NCBI RefSeq assembly: GCF_036084755.1 | Contig: NZ_CP107968.1 | Span: 2,114,501 to 2,178,500 of the forward strand | Direction of reading: 5' to 3' | Origin: Streptomyces sp. NBC_00370 | GTDB lineage: Bacteria; Actinomycetota; Actinomycetes; Streptomycetales; Streptomycetaceae | DNA: 64,000 nucleotides | In this document: piece after piece, positions 8,368-15,808 of the stretch | Layout of the letters: every line of letters begins with the position of its first letter | How positions within the stretch are numbered: position 1 is the stretch's first letter | Made by a program: the position numbers and the translations under genes | Notes under the pieces: generated by a model | Databases searched by the model: none | Seen by the model: only the letters and a program-made list of their open reading frames with translations | Told to the model about the DNA's origin: nothing

Positions 8368-9377
8368 AGGTGGAAGGACACGCGCAGATTGCCCGTGCGT
8401 ACAGAGACATCGACCCCCGCGGCGCGCAGGTCCGGCTCCCGGTGGCCGAGACCGGGGACGGCCACGACCACCGAGTCGCTGTCCACGGGCGGCAGGCCGA
8501 GCCGGCCAAGGCCTGCCCGGAAGCGGTCCGCCAGCGCGGTGCCGTGCGTGTGCAGCGCTTCGATCCCGACCTTCTCCAGCAGCGCCAGGGACTGCTCGGC
8601 CCCGTGGTAGGCGAGGAAGGCCATCGGCTCGTCGAACCGGCGTGCCGAGTGGGCCAGTTCGCCGATCGGACCGTACGTGCTCACCCACGGGTCCTCGCCG
8701 GCGACCCACCCCGCGTGAATCGGCCGCAGCTCCCGCTGCGCCTCTTCCGTCACCGTGAGGAACGCGGTGCCGTGCGGGCAGAGCAGGAACTTGTAGCCGG
8801 CGGTGACGGTGTAGTCGAACGTCCCCGCGTTGAGCGGCAGCCAGCCGGCCGACTGGGTGGTGTCCACGAGCGTCCTGGCGCCGTGCGCCGCCGCCGCTTC
8901 CCGTACGGCAGCGAGGTCCGCGCTCCTGCCGTCGGCCGACTGGACCGCCGAGAAGGCCACGAGAGCGGTGTCCGGCCGGATCGACTGCGCCAGCTTCTCC
9001 AGCGGCACATACCGTGTCCGCAGCTCGTCACGGACGGCGAACGGGTTGACGAGTGAGCTGAACTCCCCTTCGGGAATGAGGACTTCGGCGCCCGGCGGCA
9101 GCGAGGCCGCGATCACCGCGGTGTGCACGGCGACCGAACTGCCGACGGCGACGCGTCCTTCGGACACGCCCACGAGCCGCCCGAAGGACGCCCGCGCCGC
9201 GTCGACCACCTCGAACCCGGTGTCACCCCCGGTCGCCCGCCCGGCCGCCTTCTCCTCGGCGAGTGCCTGAATGGCCGCGACGGCCCTGCGCGGCAGCAGG
9301 CCCGTCTTGGACGTGTTCAGATAGGTCAGCTCCGGCGCGAACTCGTCGCCACACAGGGTGTCCATGTCGAGATCCAT
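8316..9377 (-). CDS. class V aminotransferase / cysteine-desulfurase-like PLP protein
   Basis: A 353-residue fold-type-I PLP protein. It shows SSVAVHTAVIAASLPPG, the D of ARTLVDTTQSAGW, the lysine of TVTAGYKFLLCPHGTAF and the late GNLRVSFHLYNSAADVDRA typical of the kynureninase/isopenicillin epimerase-like branch. Start ATG 9377 follows GGGTGGAGTC; a 19-codon upstream extension is Arg-rich and unlikely. The gene stands alone, convergent with marR. True cysteine desulfurases carry an active-site Cys loop near the C-terminus, which I do not see, so an aminotransferase, lyase or epimerase role is more likely. Substrate unknown. Confidence 0.82.
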   Translation of the reverse strand: MDLDMDTLCGDEFAPELTYLNTSKTGLLPRRAVAAIQALAEEKAAGRATGGDTGFEVVDAARASFGRLVGVSEGRVAVGSSVAVHTAVIAASLPPGAEVLIPEGEFSSLVNPFAVRDELRTRYVPLEKLAQSIRPDTALVAFSAVQSADGRSADLAAVREAAAAHGARTLVDTTQSAGWLPLNAGTFDYTVTAGYKFLLCPHGTAFLTVTEEAQRELRPIHAGWVAGEDPWVSTYGPIGELAHSARRFDEPMAFLAYHGAEQSLALLEKVGIEALHTHGTALADRFRAGLGRLGLPPVDSDSVVVAVPGLGHREPDLRAAGVDVSVRTGNLRVSFHLYNSAADVDRALDVLAG

Positions 9378-9447
9378 GACTCCACCCTGCGATCGTGGCC
9401 GCCGCGGAGTCAATCTCGAATCCCTGAACAGCACCCCGTAGCAGCGC

Positions 9448-10092
9448 TTATGAGTGCGCGCGGGCCTCCCACGCCTGCTCCAGCGCCTGGGTGAACAGCT
9501 CGGCCGGCTGGCCGCCCGAGACGCCGTACTTACGGTCGAGCACGAAGAACGGCACCCCGTTCGCGCCGAGTTCGGCAGCCTCGCGCTCGTCGGCCCGTAC
9601 CTCGTCGGCGTACGCGTCGGGATCGGCGAGCACCTTGCGCGCCTCCTCGGCGTCGAGCCCTGCCTCGACCGCGATCTCCACCAGGATGTCGTGGTCGTAG
9701 ACGGACCGCTCCTCGGCGAAGTTGGTCCGGAAGGCCAGGCTCAGGAACTCGTCCTGCTTGCCACGCGCCTTGGCGAACTGCACCAGCCGGTGAATGTCGA
9801 AGGTGTTGCCGGCGTCCCGCCCGTCGATCCGGTAGCCGAGCCCCTCGGAGCGCGCGTTGGAGGCAACGTGCTCCTCCATGGACCGCGCCTCCTCCTTGCT
9901 CCGGCCGAACTTCTTCGCGATCAGGTCGACCACCAGACCGGCGTCGCTCTCGGCCTTCGGATCAAGCTCGAAGGCCCGGTGCACGACCTCCACGTCATCC
10001 CGGTGGGCGAAGGCCGCAAGCCCCTTCTCGAAGCGCGCCTTGCCGATGTAGCACCAAGGGCAGGCGATGTCGCTCCAGATCTCGACGCGCAT
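9448..10092 (-). CDS. DsbA family oxidoreductase (FrnE/2-hydroxychromene isomerase-like)
   Basis: A 214-residue thioredoxin-fold protein with no signal peptide, so cytosolic. The CPWC motif is in IWSDIACPWCYIGKARFE, followed by a helical insertion and the cis-Pro segment ANGVPFFVLDRKYGVSGGQP, the layout of FrnE-like proteins. Start ATG 10092 uses GGAGAGAAG upstream. It probably acts as a dithiol-disulfide oxidoreductase or isomerase in the cytoplasm; the partner is unknown. Upstream lies the truncated remnant of an MDR oxidoreductase on the other strand. Confidence 0.9.
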   Translation of the reverse strand: MRVEIWSDIACPWCYIGKARFEKGLAAFAHRDDVEVVHRAFELDPKAESDAGLVVDLIAKKFGRSKEEARSMEEHVASNARSEGLGYRIDGRDAGNTFDIHRLVQFAKARGKQDEFLSLAFRTNFAEERSVYDHDILVEIAVEAGLDAEEARKVLADPDAYADEVRADEREAAELGANGVPFFVLDRKYGVSGGQPAELFTQALEQAWEARAHS

Positions 10093-10221
10093 GATTCCGC
10101 TTCTCTCCACAGTCCCGGGAAGCCGCACGGTCACCCTTCGCACTCCGACGATCACCGCACGCAGCGAAGGCCCCCTCCGCCGCTACGGGAACGCCAGGAA
10201 CACACCGACTCATTCCCCACC

Positions 10222-10347
10222 GGCGCGGGCTCGCTGCGGCCCGTCACCGGCGAGGTGTTCGACGGACTCGACCGGATCGGGGACGCCCATCGGCTGATGG
10301 AGTCGAACACCCACACCGGCAAGATCGTGGTGACCGTGCGGCACTGA
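10222..10347 (+). pseudogene. C-terminal remnant of an MDR-family quinone/alcohol oxidoreductase
   Basis: A 41-codon stretch ending in TGA at 10345 reads GSLRPVTGEVFDGLDRIGD followed by AHRLMESNTHTGKIVVTVRH. This is the conserved last strand and helix of zinc-type medium-chain dehydrogenases/quinone reductases (EVF..L....AHR.ME...HTGKIV). The upstream ~290 residues, with cofactor and substrate domains, are missing: the preceding sequence belongs to the opposite-strand DsbA-like gene. I read this as a 5'-deleted relic. It has no start codon or ribosome site of its own. Confidence 0.7.
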
Positions 10348-10404
10348 CCATCCGCACGGTCACCACTCAAGCCCGGGGGAACCTCAGCGCTCCCCTGGCG
10401 AACC

Positions 10405-11937
10405 TCAGTGCTCCGGGCGGTCGTCCACGCGGCGCGGCAGGCCCAGTTCGTTCTCGTCGCGCAGCTCGGGCGGGAGCAGCGCCGGCGGGGTCGACTGGTA
10501 CGAGACCGGGCGCAGCCACCGCTCGATCGCCGTGGCGCCGACCGAGGTCGAGGTGGACGTCGTCGCCGGGTAGGGCCCGCCGTGCTGCTGGGCGGGGGCG
10601 ACTGCGACCCCGGTCGGCCAGCCGTTGACCAGGACGCGGCCCGCCAACGGGGTCAGCTCGGCCAGCAGTTCGGCCGCGCCCTCCTCGGTGCCCGCGCCCT
10701 CGGCCTCGCTCAGTTGGAGCGTCGCCGTGAGATTGCCGGGGAGCCGGTCCAGTACGGCGGTGATCTCGGCGGTCGAGGTGTAGCGGGCGACGACCGCGAC
10801 CGGGCCGAAGCACTCCTCCAGCAACAGGTCGTGCTCGCCCGGCTCGGTGAGCAGGTCGGCGGGGAGGGTGAGGAAGCCGGCGCTGACGGTGTGTTCGCCG
10901 CCGGCTCCGGGGGTGATCGGGGCCTCGACACCGGGCAGTCCGGCCCGCTCGCTGACGCCGGCGACGAAGGCGTCGCGCATCCGGTGGTCGAGCATCACAC
11001 CCGGCTCGGTCTCACTGACCGCCTTCGTCAGCGATTCGAGCAGCCGGTCCCCCGCCTCGCCCGCGGGGGCCAGCACGAAACCGGGCTTGGTGCAGAACTG
11101 CCCCTCGCCCAGGGTCATCGACCCGGCGAGTCCCGCGCCGATCTGCTCGGCGCGCTCGGCCGCCGCCGAAGCGGTGATCACGACGGGGTTGAGGGAGCCC
11201 AGCTCGCCGTGGAAGGGGATCGGCTCGGGCCGCGCCGCCGCCGCGTCGAACAGCGCCCGGCCGCCCCGTACGGAACCGGTGAAGCCCGCGGCGCTGACCA
11301 GCGGGTGCTTGACCAGCTCCACGCCCGCGTCGAAGCCGTGCACGAGGATCACGATGTCCTCGGGCAGGCCGACCTGGACCGCCGCCCTGCGCAGCACGGA
11401 GGCGCAGATCTCGGAGGTCGCCGGGTGGTCGGGGTGCGCCTTGACGACGACGGGGCAGCCCGCGGCGAGCGCGCTCGCGGTGTCACCGCCGGGGACGGAG
11501 AAGGCGAACGGGAAGTTGCTCGCCGCGTAGACGGCGACGACACCGAGCGGCACCTTCCAGCGGCGCAGGTCCGGCCAGGGCGGGGTGCGGGTCGCGTCGG
11601 CGTGGTCGATCCGGATGTCCAGGAAGGCGCCCTCGTCGACCACATCGGCGAAGGCCCTCAACTGCGCGCTGGTGCGGGCGAGTTCACCGGTGAGCCGGAC
11701 GGGACCCAGTGCGGTCTCGGCGTCGGCCGCCTCGATCGCGTGCTCGCTCGTCGCGTCGAGCAGATCGGCCGTCGTACGCAGCAGCGCCGCCCGGACGGTG
11801 CGGTCGGCGAGCGCCGGCCTGGCGGCGTACGCTCTGCGCACCGCGCGGTCGACCTCCTCGGAGGTCGCCTCGTCGGCGACCTGTTCCCGTGGCTTCCCCG
11901 TTCGGGGGTCGACACTCCAGACTGGTGATGCTGCCAC
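10405..11937 (-). CDS. NADP-type aldehyde dehydrogenase (2,5-dioxopentanoate dehydrogenase-like)
   Basis: A 510-residue ALDH whose closest subfamily, by sequence feel, is alpha-ketoglutaric semialdehyde (2,5-dioxopentanoate) dehydrogenase. Key parts: SNFPFAFSVPGGDTASALAA, the KAHPDHPATS cofactor segment, general base E in HGELGSLNPV and nucleophile C in LGEGQFCTKPG. Start GTG 11937 is preceded by AGGAAGGAAG. It is divergent from an IclR regulator, with a 20-bp palindrome between. 2,5-Dioxopentanoate is the product of KdgD, encoded at 23098-24057, so this enzyme could complete hexuronate/aldarate catabolism to 2-oxoglutarate. Other aldehydes are possible. Confidence 0.85.
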   Translation of the reverse strand: MAASPVWSVDPRTGKPREQVADEATSEEVDRAVRRAYAARPALADRTVRAALLRTTADLLDATSEHAIEAADAETALGPVRLTGELARTSAQLRAFADVVDEGAFLDIRIDHADATRTPPWPDLRRWKVPLGVVAVYAASNFPFAFSVPGGDTASALAAGCPVVVKAHPDHPATSEICASVLRRAAVQVGLPEDIVILVHGFDAGVELVKHPLVSAAGFTGSVRGGRALFDAAAARPEPIPFHGELGSLNPVVITASAAAERAEQIGAGLAGSMTLGEGQFCTKPGFVLAPAGEAGDRLLESLTKAVSETEPGVMLDHRMRDAFVAGVSERAGLPGVEAPITPGAGGEHTVSAGFLTLPADLLTEPGEHDLLLEECFGPVAVVARYTSTAEITAVLDRLPGNLTATLQLSEAEGAGTEEGAAELLAELTPLAGRVLVNGWPTGVAVAPAQQHGGPYPATTSTSTSVGATAIERWLRPVSYQSTPPALLPPELRDENELGLPRRVDDRPEH

Positions 11938-11982
11938 CGCGGCTTCCTTCCTGGCTTTCGGACCTCTGCCATCCAGCAGGTT

Positions 11983-12002
11983 TTGTTCGGTATTCTGAAC
12001 AA
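11983..12002. promoter_or_regulatory. IclR-type operator between the aldehyde dehydrogenase and iclR genes
   Basis: TTGTTCGGTATTCTGAACAA is a palindrome with exact 6-base arms and an 8-base spacer, the usual shape of IclR-family sites. TATTCT inside it (11991-11996) could be a -10 for the regulator gene. The core TGTTC-N8-GAACA resembles sites at kdgD (24112) and udh (24242). Confidence 0.65.
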
Positions 12003-12093
12003 GATTCCTGATGGTGAATCTGTGAGAACTCTATTTCCGGCCGTTCTGCGGGGTCAAGGGCGGCCAAGGGTGGTCAAGAAGGGGCGAACGACG

Positions 12094-12864
12094 ATGTCGG
12101 CTGTGGAATCCGGTGGGGCACAAGTCAAGTCCGCGGTACGGACGGTCGAGTTGCTCGAATACTTCGCCGGCAGCCCCGGTATGCACTCGCTCGCCGCCGT
12201 CCAGGAGGCCGTCGGATATCCGAAATCCAGCCTCTACATGCTGCTGCGCACCCTGGTCGAGCTGGGCTGGGTGGAGACCGATGCGACAGGCACACGCTAC
12301 GGCATCGGGGTGCGCGCGCTGCTGGTCGGTACCTCGTACATCGACGGTGACGAGGTCGTCGCCGCGGCCCGGCCCACCCTGGACCGGCTCTCGGACGACA
12401 CGACGGAGACGATCCACCTGGCGCGGCTCGACGGCACGAATGTCGTCTATCTCGCGACCCGCCAGTCACAGCATTATCTGCGCCCTTTCACCCGGGTCGG
12501 CCGCCGGCTGCCCGCCCATTCCACCTCGCTGGGAAAGGCGCTGCTCGCCACCCACAGCGACGAGCAGGTGCGCAAAATGCTCCCGGAGACGCTGGCCGGG
12601 CTCACCGAGCACACGATCACCGACCGGGAGAAGCTGATCGAGGAGCTGCGTACGGTACGGGAGCAGGGGTACGCGGTCGACCGCGAGGAGAACACCCTGG
12701 GCCTGCGCTGCTTCGGCATCGCGATCCCCTACCGCACGCCAGCGCGCGACGCGATCAGCTGTTCCGTACCGGTGGCGCGGCTCACCCCCGGCCATGAGCA
12801 GATGATCAAGGACACCTTGTTCGACGCCCGTGACCGGCTCACGCTCGCCACCCGGAGGCTCTGA
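12094..12864 (+). CDS. IclR family transcriptional regulator
   Basis: A 256-residue repressor/activator. The N-terminal winged helix spans about residues 12-70 (VKSAVRTVELLEYFAG, SLAAVQEAVGYPKSSLYMLL, WVETDATGTRYGIG) and the IclR effector domain about 80-250, with LPAHSTSLGKALLA and YAVDREENTLGLRCFGIAIP. ATG 12094 is chosen from the AAGAAGGGG ribosome site and family length; the frame is open 37 codons further up through the palindromic operator. It is divergent from the aldehyde dehydrogenase and overlaps a GNAT gene by one base (TGATG). From motif sharing I infer it controls the dehydrogenase and the kdgD/udh genes, with a sugar-acid ligand. Confidence 0.92.
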   Translation: MSAVESGGAQVKSAVRTVELLEYFAGSPGMHSLAAVQEAVGYPKSSLYMLLRTLVELGWVETDATGTRYGIGVRALLVGTSYIDGDEVVAAARPTLDRLSDDTTETIHLARLDGTNVVYLATRQSQHYLRPFTRVGRRLPAHSTSLGKALLATHSDEQVRKMLPETLAGLTEHTITDREKLIEELRTVREQGYAVDREENTLGLRCFGIAIPYRTPARDAISCSVPVARLTPGHEQMIKDTLFDARDRLTLATRRL

Positions 12865-13334
12865 TGGACGTCACACTGCGCGAGGTCGAGGCGGCGGACC
12901 TGCCGCTGTTCTTCACCATGACGCAGGACCCCGAGGCCAACAGGATGGCCGCCTTCACCCCCGCCGATCCCTCGGACCGCGAGCGCTTCGACGCCCACTG
13001 GGCCAAGATCCTCGCCTCGGCCGATGTGCTGCGCACCGTGCTGGCCGACGGCGAGGTGGTGGGGAACGCGGCGGTGTACGGGCCGCCGGGTGAGCGCGAG
13101 GTGACGTACTGGATCGACAAGGCGCACTGGGGCCGGGGCATCGCCAGCGCCGCGCTGCGCGAACTGCTCGAACTCGTCCCCGAGCGGCCGATGTTCGGCA
13201 GGACGGCCGCCGACAACGCGGGCTCGCTGCGGGTCATGCTCAAGTGCGGCTTCGAAGTCACCGGCAGCAACCGCGACTTCGCCATGGGGCGCGGCGAGGA
13301 GATCGAGGAGCTGATCCTCACCCTCGAAGGGTGA
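12864..13334 (+). CDS. GNAT family N-acetyltransferase
   Basis: A 156-residue acetyltransferase of the RimJ/RimL-like GNAT_3 type. It opens MDVTLREVEAADLPLFF and has the beta4 strand EVTYWIDKAHWGRGIASAAL with the acetyl-CoA loop HWGRGIA, then TAADNAGSLRVMLKCGFEV. Its ATG overlaps the stop of the IclR gene (TGATG), so it is translated by coupling. The substrate is not predictable. It is an unusual cotranscribed partner for a catabolic IclR regulator. Confidence 0.9.
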   Translation: MDVTLREVEAADLPLFFTMTQDPEANRMAAFTPADPSDRERFDAHWAKILASADVLRTVLADGEVVGNAAVYGPPGEREVTYWIDKAHWGRGIASAALRELLELVPERPMFGRTAADNAGSLRVMLKCGFEVTGSNRDFAMGRGEEIEELILTLEG

Positions 13335-13441
13335 GCGCGCGAGCCCGGAAGCGTGAGCGCGGGCAACTCTCCCCCGCCCTTCAATAGTTGACGTCGTGTC
13401 GCGGTCCGCTGTGCGAGTTCCGGCGGATCGCGTTCAACTTC

Positions 13442-13495
13442 TTGACGTGTCGGCAACAACGCCGCAATCATCTGCTCACCCAGAGAGCGCTCTCT
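13442..13495 (+). promoter_or_regulatory. glucanase-locus promoter with LacI-type palindrome
   Basis: TTGACG (13442-13447) and AATCAT (13466-13471), 18 bases apart, form a vegetative promoter. The predicted start of transcription (~13478) is followed by AGAGAGCGCTCTCT (13482-13495), a 14-bp perfect palindrome with a central CG, the type bound by LacI-family sugar repressors such as CebR. This suggests repression relieved by a beta-glucan oligosaccharide. No lacI gene is in the window. Confidence 0.65.
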
Positions 13496-13523
13496 CGGGA
13501 TTTGGCGACCACTAGGAGACGCC

Positions 13524-15659
13524 ATGCAGAGCAGTTCCCCCCTCTCGATGACCAACGGCAGAAGATCCCTGATCCTGGCCGTGGTCGTCGCTGTCCTCGC
13601 GAGCCTGGCTCTCGCCCTGAACGGAAACACCCCCGCCAAGGCGGCGGGCACCCTGCTCTCGCAGGGCAAGACGGCGACGTCGTCGTCCGTCGAGAACGCC
13701 GGCACCCCCGCCTCCGCCGCGGTCGACGGCAACGCGGGGACCCGCTGGTCCAGCGCTGCCGCCGATCCGCAGTGGATCCAGGTGGACCTGGGTGCCACCT
13801 CGTCCATCTCCCAGGTCACGCTCAACTGGGAGGCCGCGTACGCCAAGGCGTTCCAGATCCAGACGTCGACCGACGGCACCAACTGGACGAGCATCTACTC
13901 GACCACCACGGCCACCGGCGGCAACCAGACCCTGAACGTGACCGGTTCGGGCCGCTACGTGCGGCTGACGGGCACCCAGCGCGCCACCGCCTACGGCTAC
14001 TCCCTCTGGGAGTTCCAGGTCTACGGCGGCACCGGGTCGAGCGGCGCCGGCTGCAGCACGACCAACGCGGCGCTCAACAAGCCCGCCACCGCCTCGTCGA
14101 CCGAGAACGCCGGTACGCCGGCCACGTCGGCCGTCGACGGCAACGCGGGCACCCGCTGGTCCAGCGCGCCCGGCGACCCGCAGTGGCTGCGGGTCGATCT
14201 CGGCTCCAGCCAGTCCATCTGCGGGGTCCAGCTGAGCTGGGAGGCGGCGTACGCCACCGCGTACCAGATCCAGTCCTCCACCGACGGCACCAACTGGACG
14301 ACGCTGCACAACACCACCACGGGCGCCGGCGCCACCGAGCTGATCACGCTCACCGGCACCGGCCGCTACATCCGGGTGTACACCACGGCCCGTGCGACCC
14401 AGTACGGCGTCTCCCTCTGGGAGTTCCAGGTCTTCACCACCGGCGGCGGTGGCACCGACCCGGGCGGTCCGACGGACCCGCCCGGCGACTCCAAGCTGCT
14501 GTCGTACAACAAGCCGGCCACCGCGTCGACGTACCAGGACGCCAACAGCTGCGTCGGCTGCACCCCGGCCAAGGCGTTCGACCACGACCCGGCCACCCGC
14601 TGGGCCACCAGTGACAGCAACGGCTGGGTCGACCCCGGCTGGATCAGTGTCGACCTGGGCGCCACCGCGCACATCACACAGGTCGTCCTCCAGTGGGACC
14701 CGGCGTACGCGACGGCCTTCCAGATCCAGACGTCGGCCGACGGCAACAACTGGACCAGCATCTACTCCACGACGACCGGCAAGGGCTTCAAGCAGACCCT
14801 GAACGTCGACGGCAACGGCCGCTACGTGCGGATGTACGGCACCGCGCGCAGCAACGGCTACGGCTACTCGCTGTGGGACTTCGACGTGTTCGGCACGGGC
14901 GGCAACCCGACAGCGCCGCCCGCCGCGCCGCCGGCGCCCAACAACCCGCCGAAGCTGGTGTGGAGCGACGAGTTCAACGGCGCCGCCGGCACCAAGCCCG
15001 ACACGGGCAAGTGGACGCAGGACACCGGCCGCGGCCAGAACGGCGAGCTGGAGACCTACACCAACGGTGACAACACCAACATGGACGGCGCGGGCAACCT
15101 CGTCATCGAGGCGAGGAAGGAGGCCGACGGCTCGTACACCTCGGGCCGTATCAACACCTCGGACCACTTCAACTTCGCCTACGGGCACGTCGAGGCGCGG
15201 ATCAAGGTGAGCGGCACGCAGGGTCTGTGGCCCGCGTTCTGGATGCTCGGCTCGAACTTCAAGTCCGGCACTCCGTGGCCGAACTCGGGTGAGATCGACA
15301 TCATGGAGCACGTCGGCAAGGTCGCCGACTCGGTGTACTCCACGCTGCACGCGCCCGCCTACAACGGCGGTGGCGGCTACGGATCTCCGTACACCGTGGC
15401 GGGCAGCGACTTCGCCTCCGCCTTCCACACCTACGCCGTGGACTGGGACGCCAGCCACATGACGTTCTCCGTCGACGGCAAGGCGTTCTTCACCGCCGAC
15501 AAGGCGACGGTGGAGGCGACCAGGGGCCCGTGGGTCTACGACCACCCGTTCTACATCATCCTCAACAACGCGGTGGGCGGTGACTGGCCCGGAAACCCGG
15601 ACGCCTCCAGCGTCTTCCCGCAGAAGATGCTGATCGACTACGTGCGGGTCTCGCAGTGA
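13524..15659 (+). CDS. secreted GH16 endo-beta-1,3-glucanase with three discoidin domains
   Basis: A 711-residue extracellular enzyme. Residues 1-40 are a signal peptide ending PAKA. Three F5/8 type C (discoidin/CBM32-like) modules follow at about 43-168, 180-305 and 322-459, each with the pattern RWSS..DPQW..VDLG, FQIQTSTDGTNWT and YGYSLWEFQV. A Pro/Ala linker leads to the GH16 domain (about 476-711). The catalytic motif is GEIDIMEHVG, with nucleophile E590, D592 and acid/base E595. GH16 of this type (laminarinase) cleaves internal beta-1,3-glucan bonds. ATG 13524 follows AGGAGA. It ends in its own terminator. The modules should anchor the enzyme to glucan or cell walls. Confidence 0.93.
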   Translation: MQSSSPLSMTNGRRSLILAVVVAVLASLALALNGNTPAKAAGTLLSQGKTATSSSVENAGTPASAAVDGNAGTRWSSAAADPQWIQVDLGATSSISQVTLNWEAAYAKAFQIQTSTDGTNWTSIYSTTTATGGNQTLNVTGSGRYVRLTGTQRATAYGYSLWEFQVYGGTGSSGAGCSTTNAALNKPATASSTENAGTPATSAVDGNAGTRWSSAPGDPQWLRVDLGSSQSICGVQLSWEAAYATAYQIQSSTDGTNWTTLHNTTTGAGATELITLTGTGRYIRVYTTARATQYGVSLWEFQVFTTGGGGTDPGGPTDPPGDSKLLSYNKPATASTYQDANSCVGCTPAKAFDHDPATRWATSDSNGWVDPGWISVDLGATAHITQVVLQWDPAYATAFQIQTSADGNNWTSIYSTTTGKGFKQTLNVDGNGRYVRMYGTARSNGYGYSLWDFDVFGTGGNPTAPPAAPPAPNNPPKLVWSDEFNGAAGTKPDTGKWTQDTGRGQNGELETYTNGDNTNMDGAGNLVIEARKEADGSYTSGRINTSDHFNFAYGHVEARIKVSGTQGLWPAFWMLGSNFKSGTPWPNSGEIDIMEHVGKVADSVYSTLHAPAYNGGGGYGSPYTVAGSDFASAFHTYAVDWDASHMTFSVDGKAFFTADKATVEATRGPWVYDHPFYIILNNAVGGDWPGNPDASSVFPQKMLIDYVRVSQ

Positions 15660-15726
15660 GAGAAGTGCGCCAACCAGCAAGGTGACGAACGGGTTTCGGC
15701 GTGGTGACGCGCCGTCAAGTAGTGAA

Positions 15727-15763
15727 GGCGCCCGCACATGGCCTCCTGTCATGTGCGGGCGCC
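15727..15763 (+). terminator. terminator after the GH16 gene
   Basis: Exact arms GGCGCCCGCACATG (15727-15740) and CATGTGCGGGCGCC (15750-15763) around a 9-base loop, 68 bases after the GH16 stop and 46 before the GH3 start. Some read-through to the GH3 gene is possible. Confidence 0.85.
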
Positions 15764-15808
15764 ACCGTCGGAAGCACTGTCTTCGCTGACGAGAGAGGCA
15801 CACCCCCC

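Noticed and set aside
13512..15803. 763-codon minus-strand frame antisense to the GH16 gene
   Set aside because: Composition (Arg/Val/Gly-rich, no domains) is that of an antisense shadow in high-GC DNA.
15701..15808. Upstream extension of the GH3 protein
   Set aside because: It would place the terminator hairpin (15727-15763) inside coding sequence and destroy the signal peptide.
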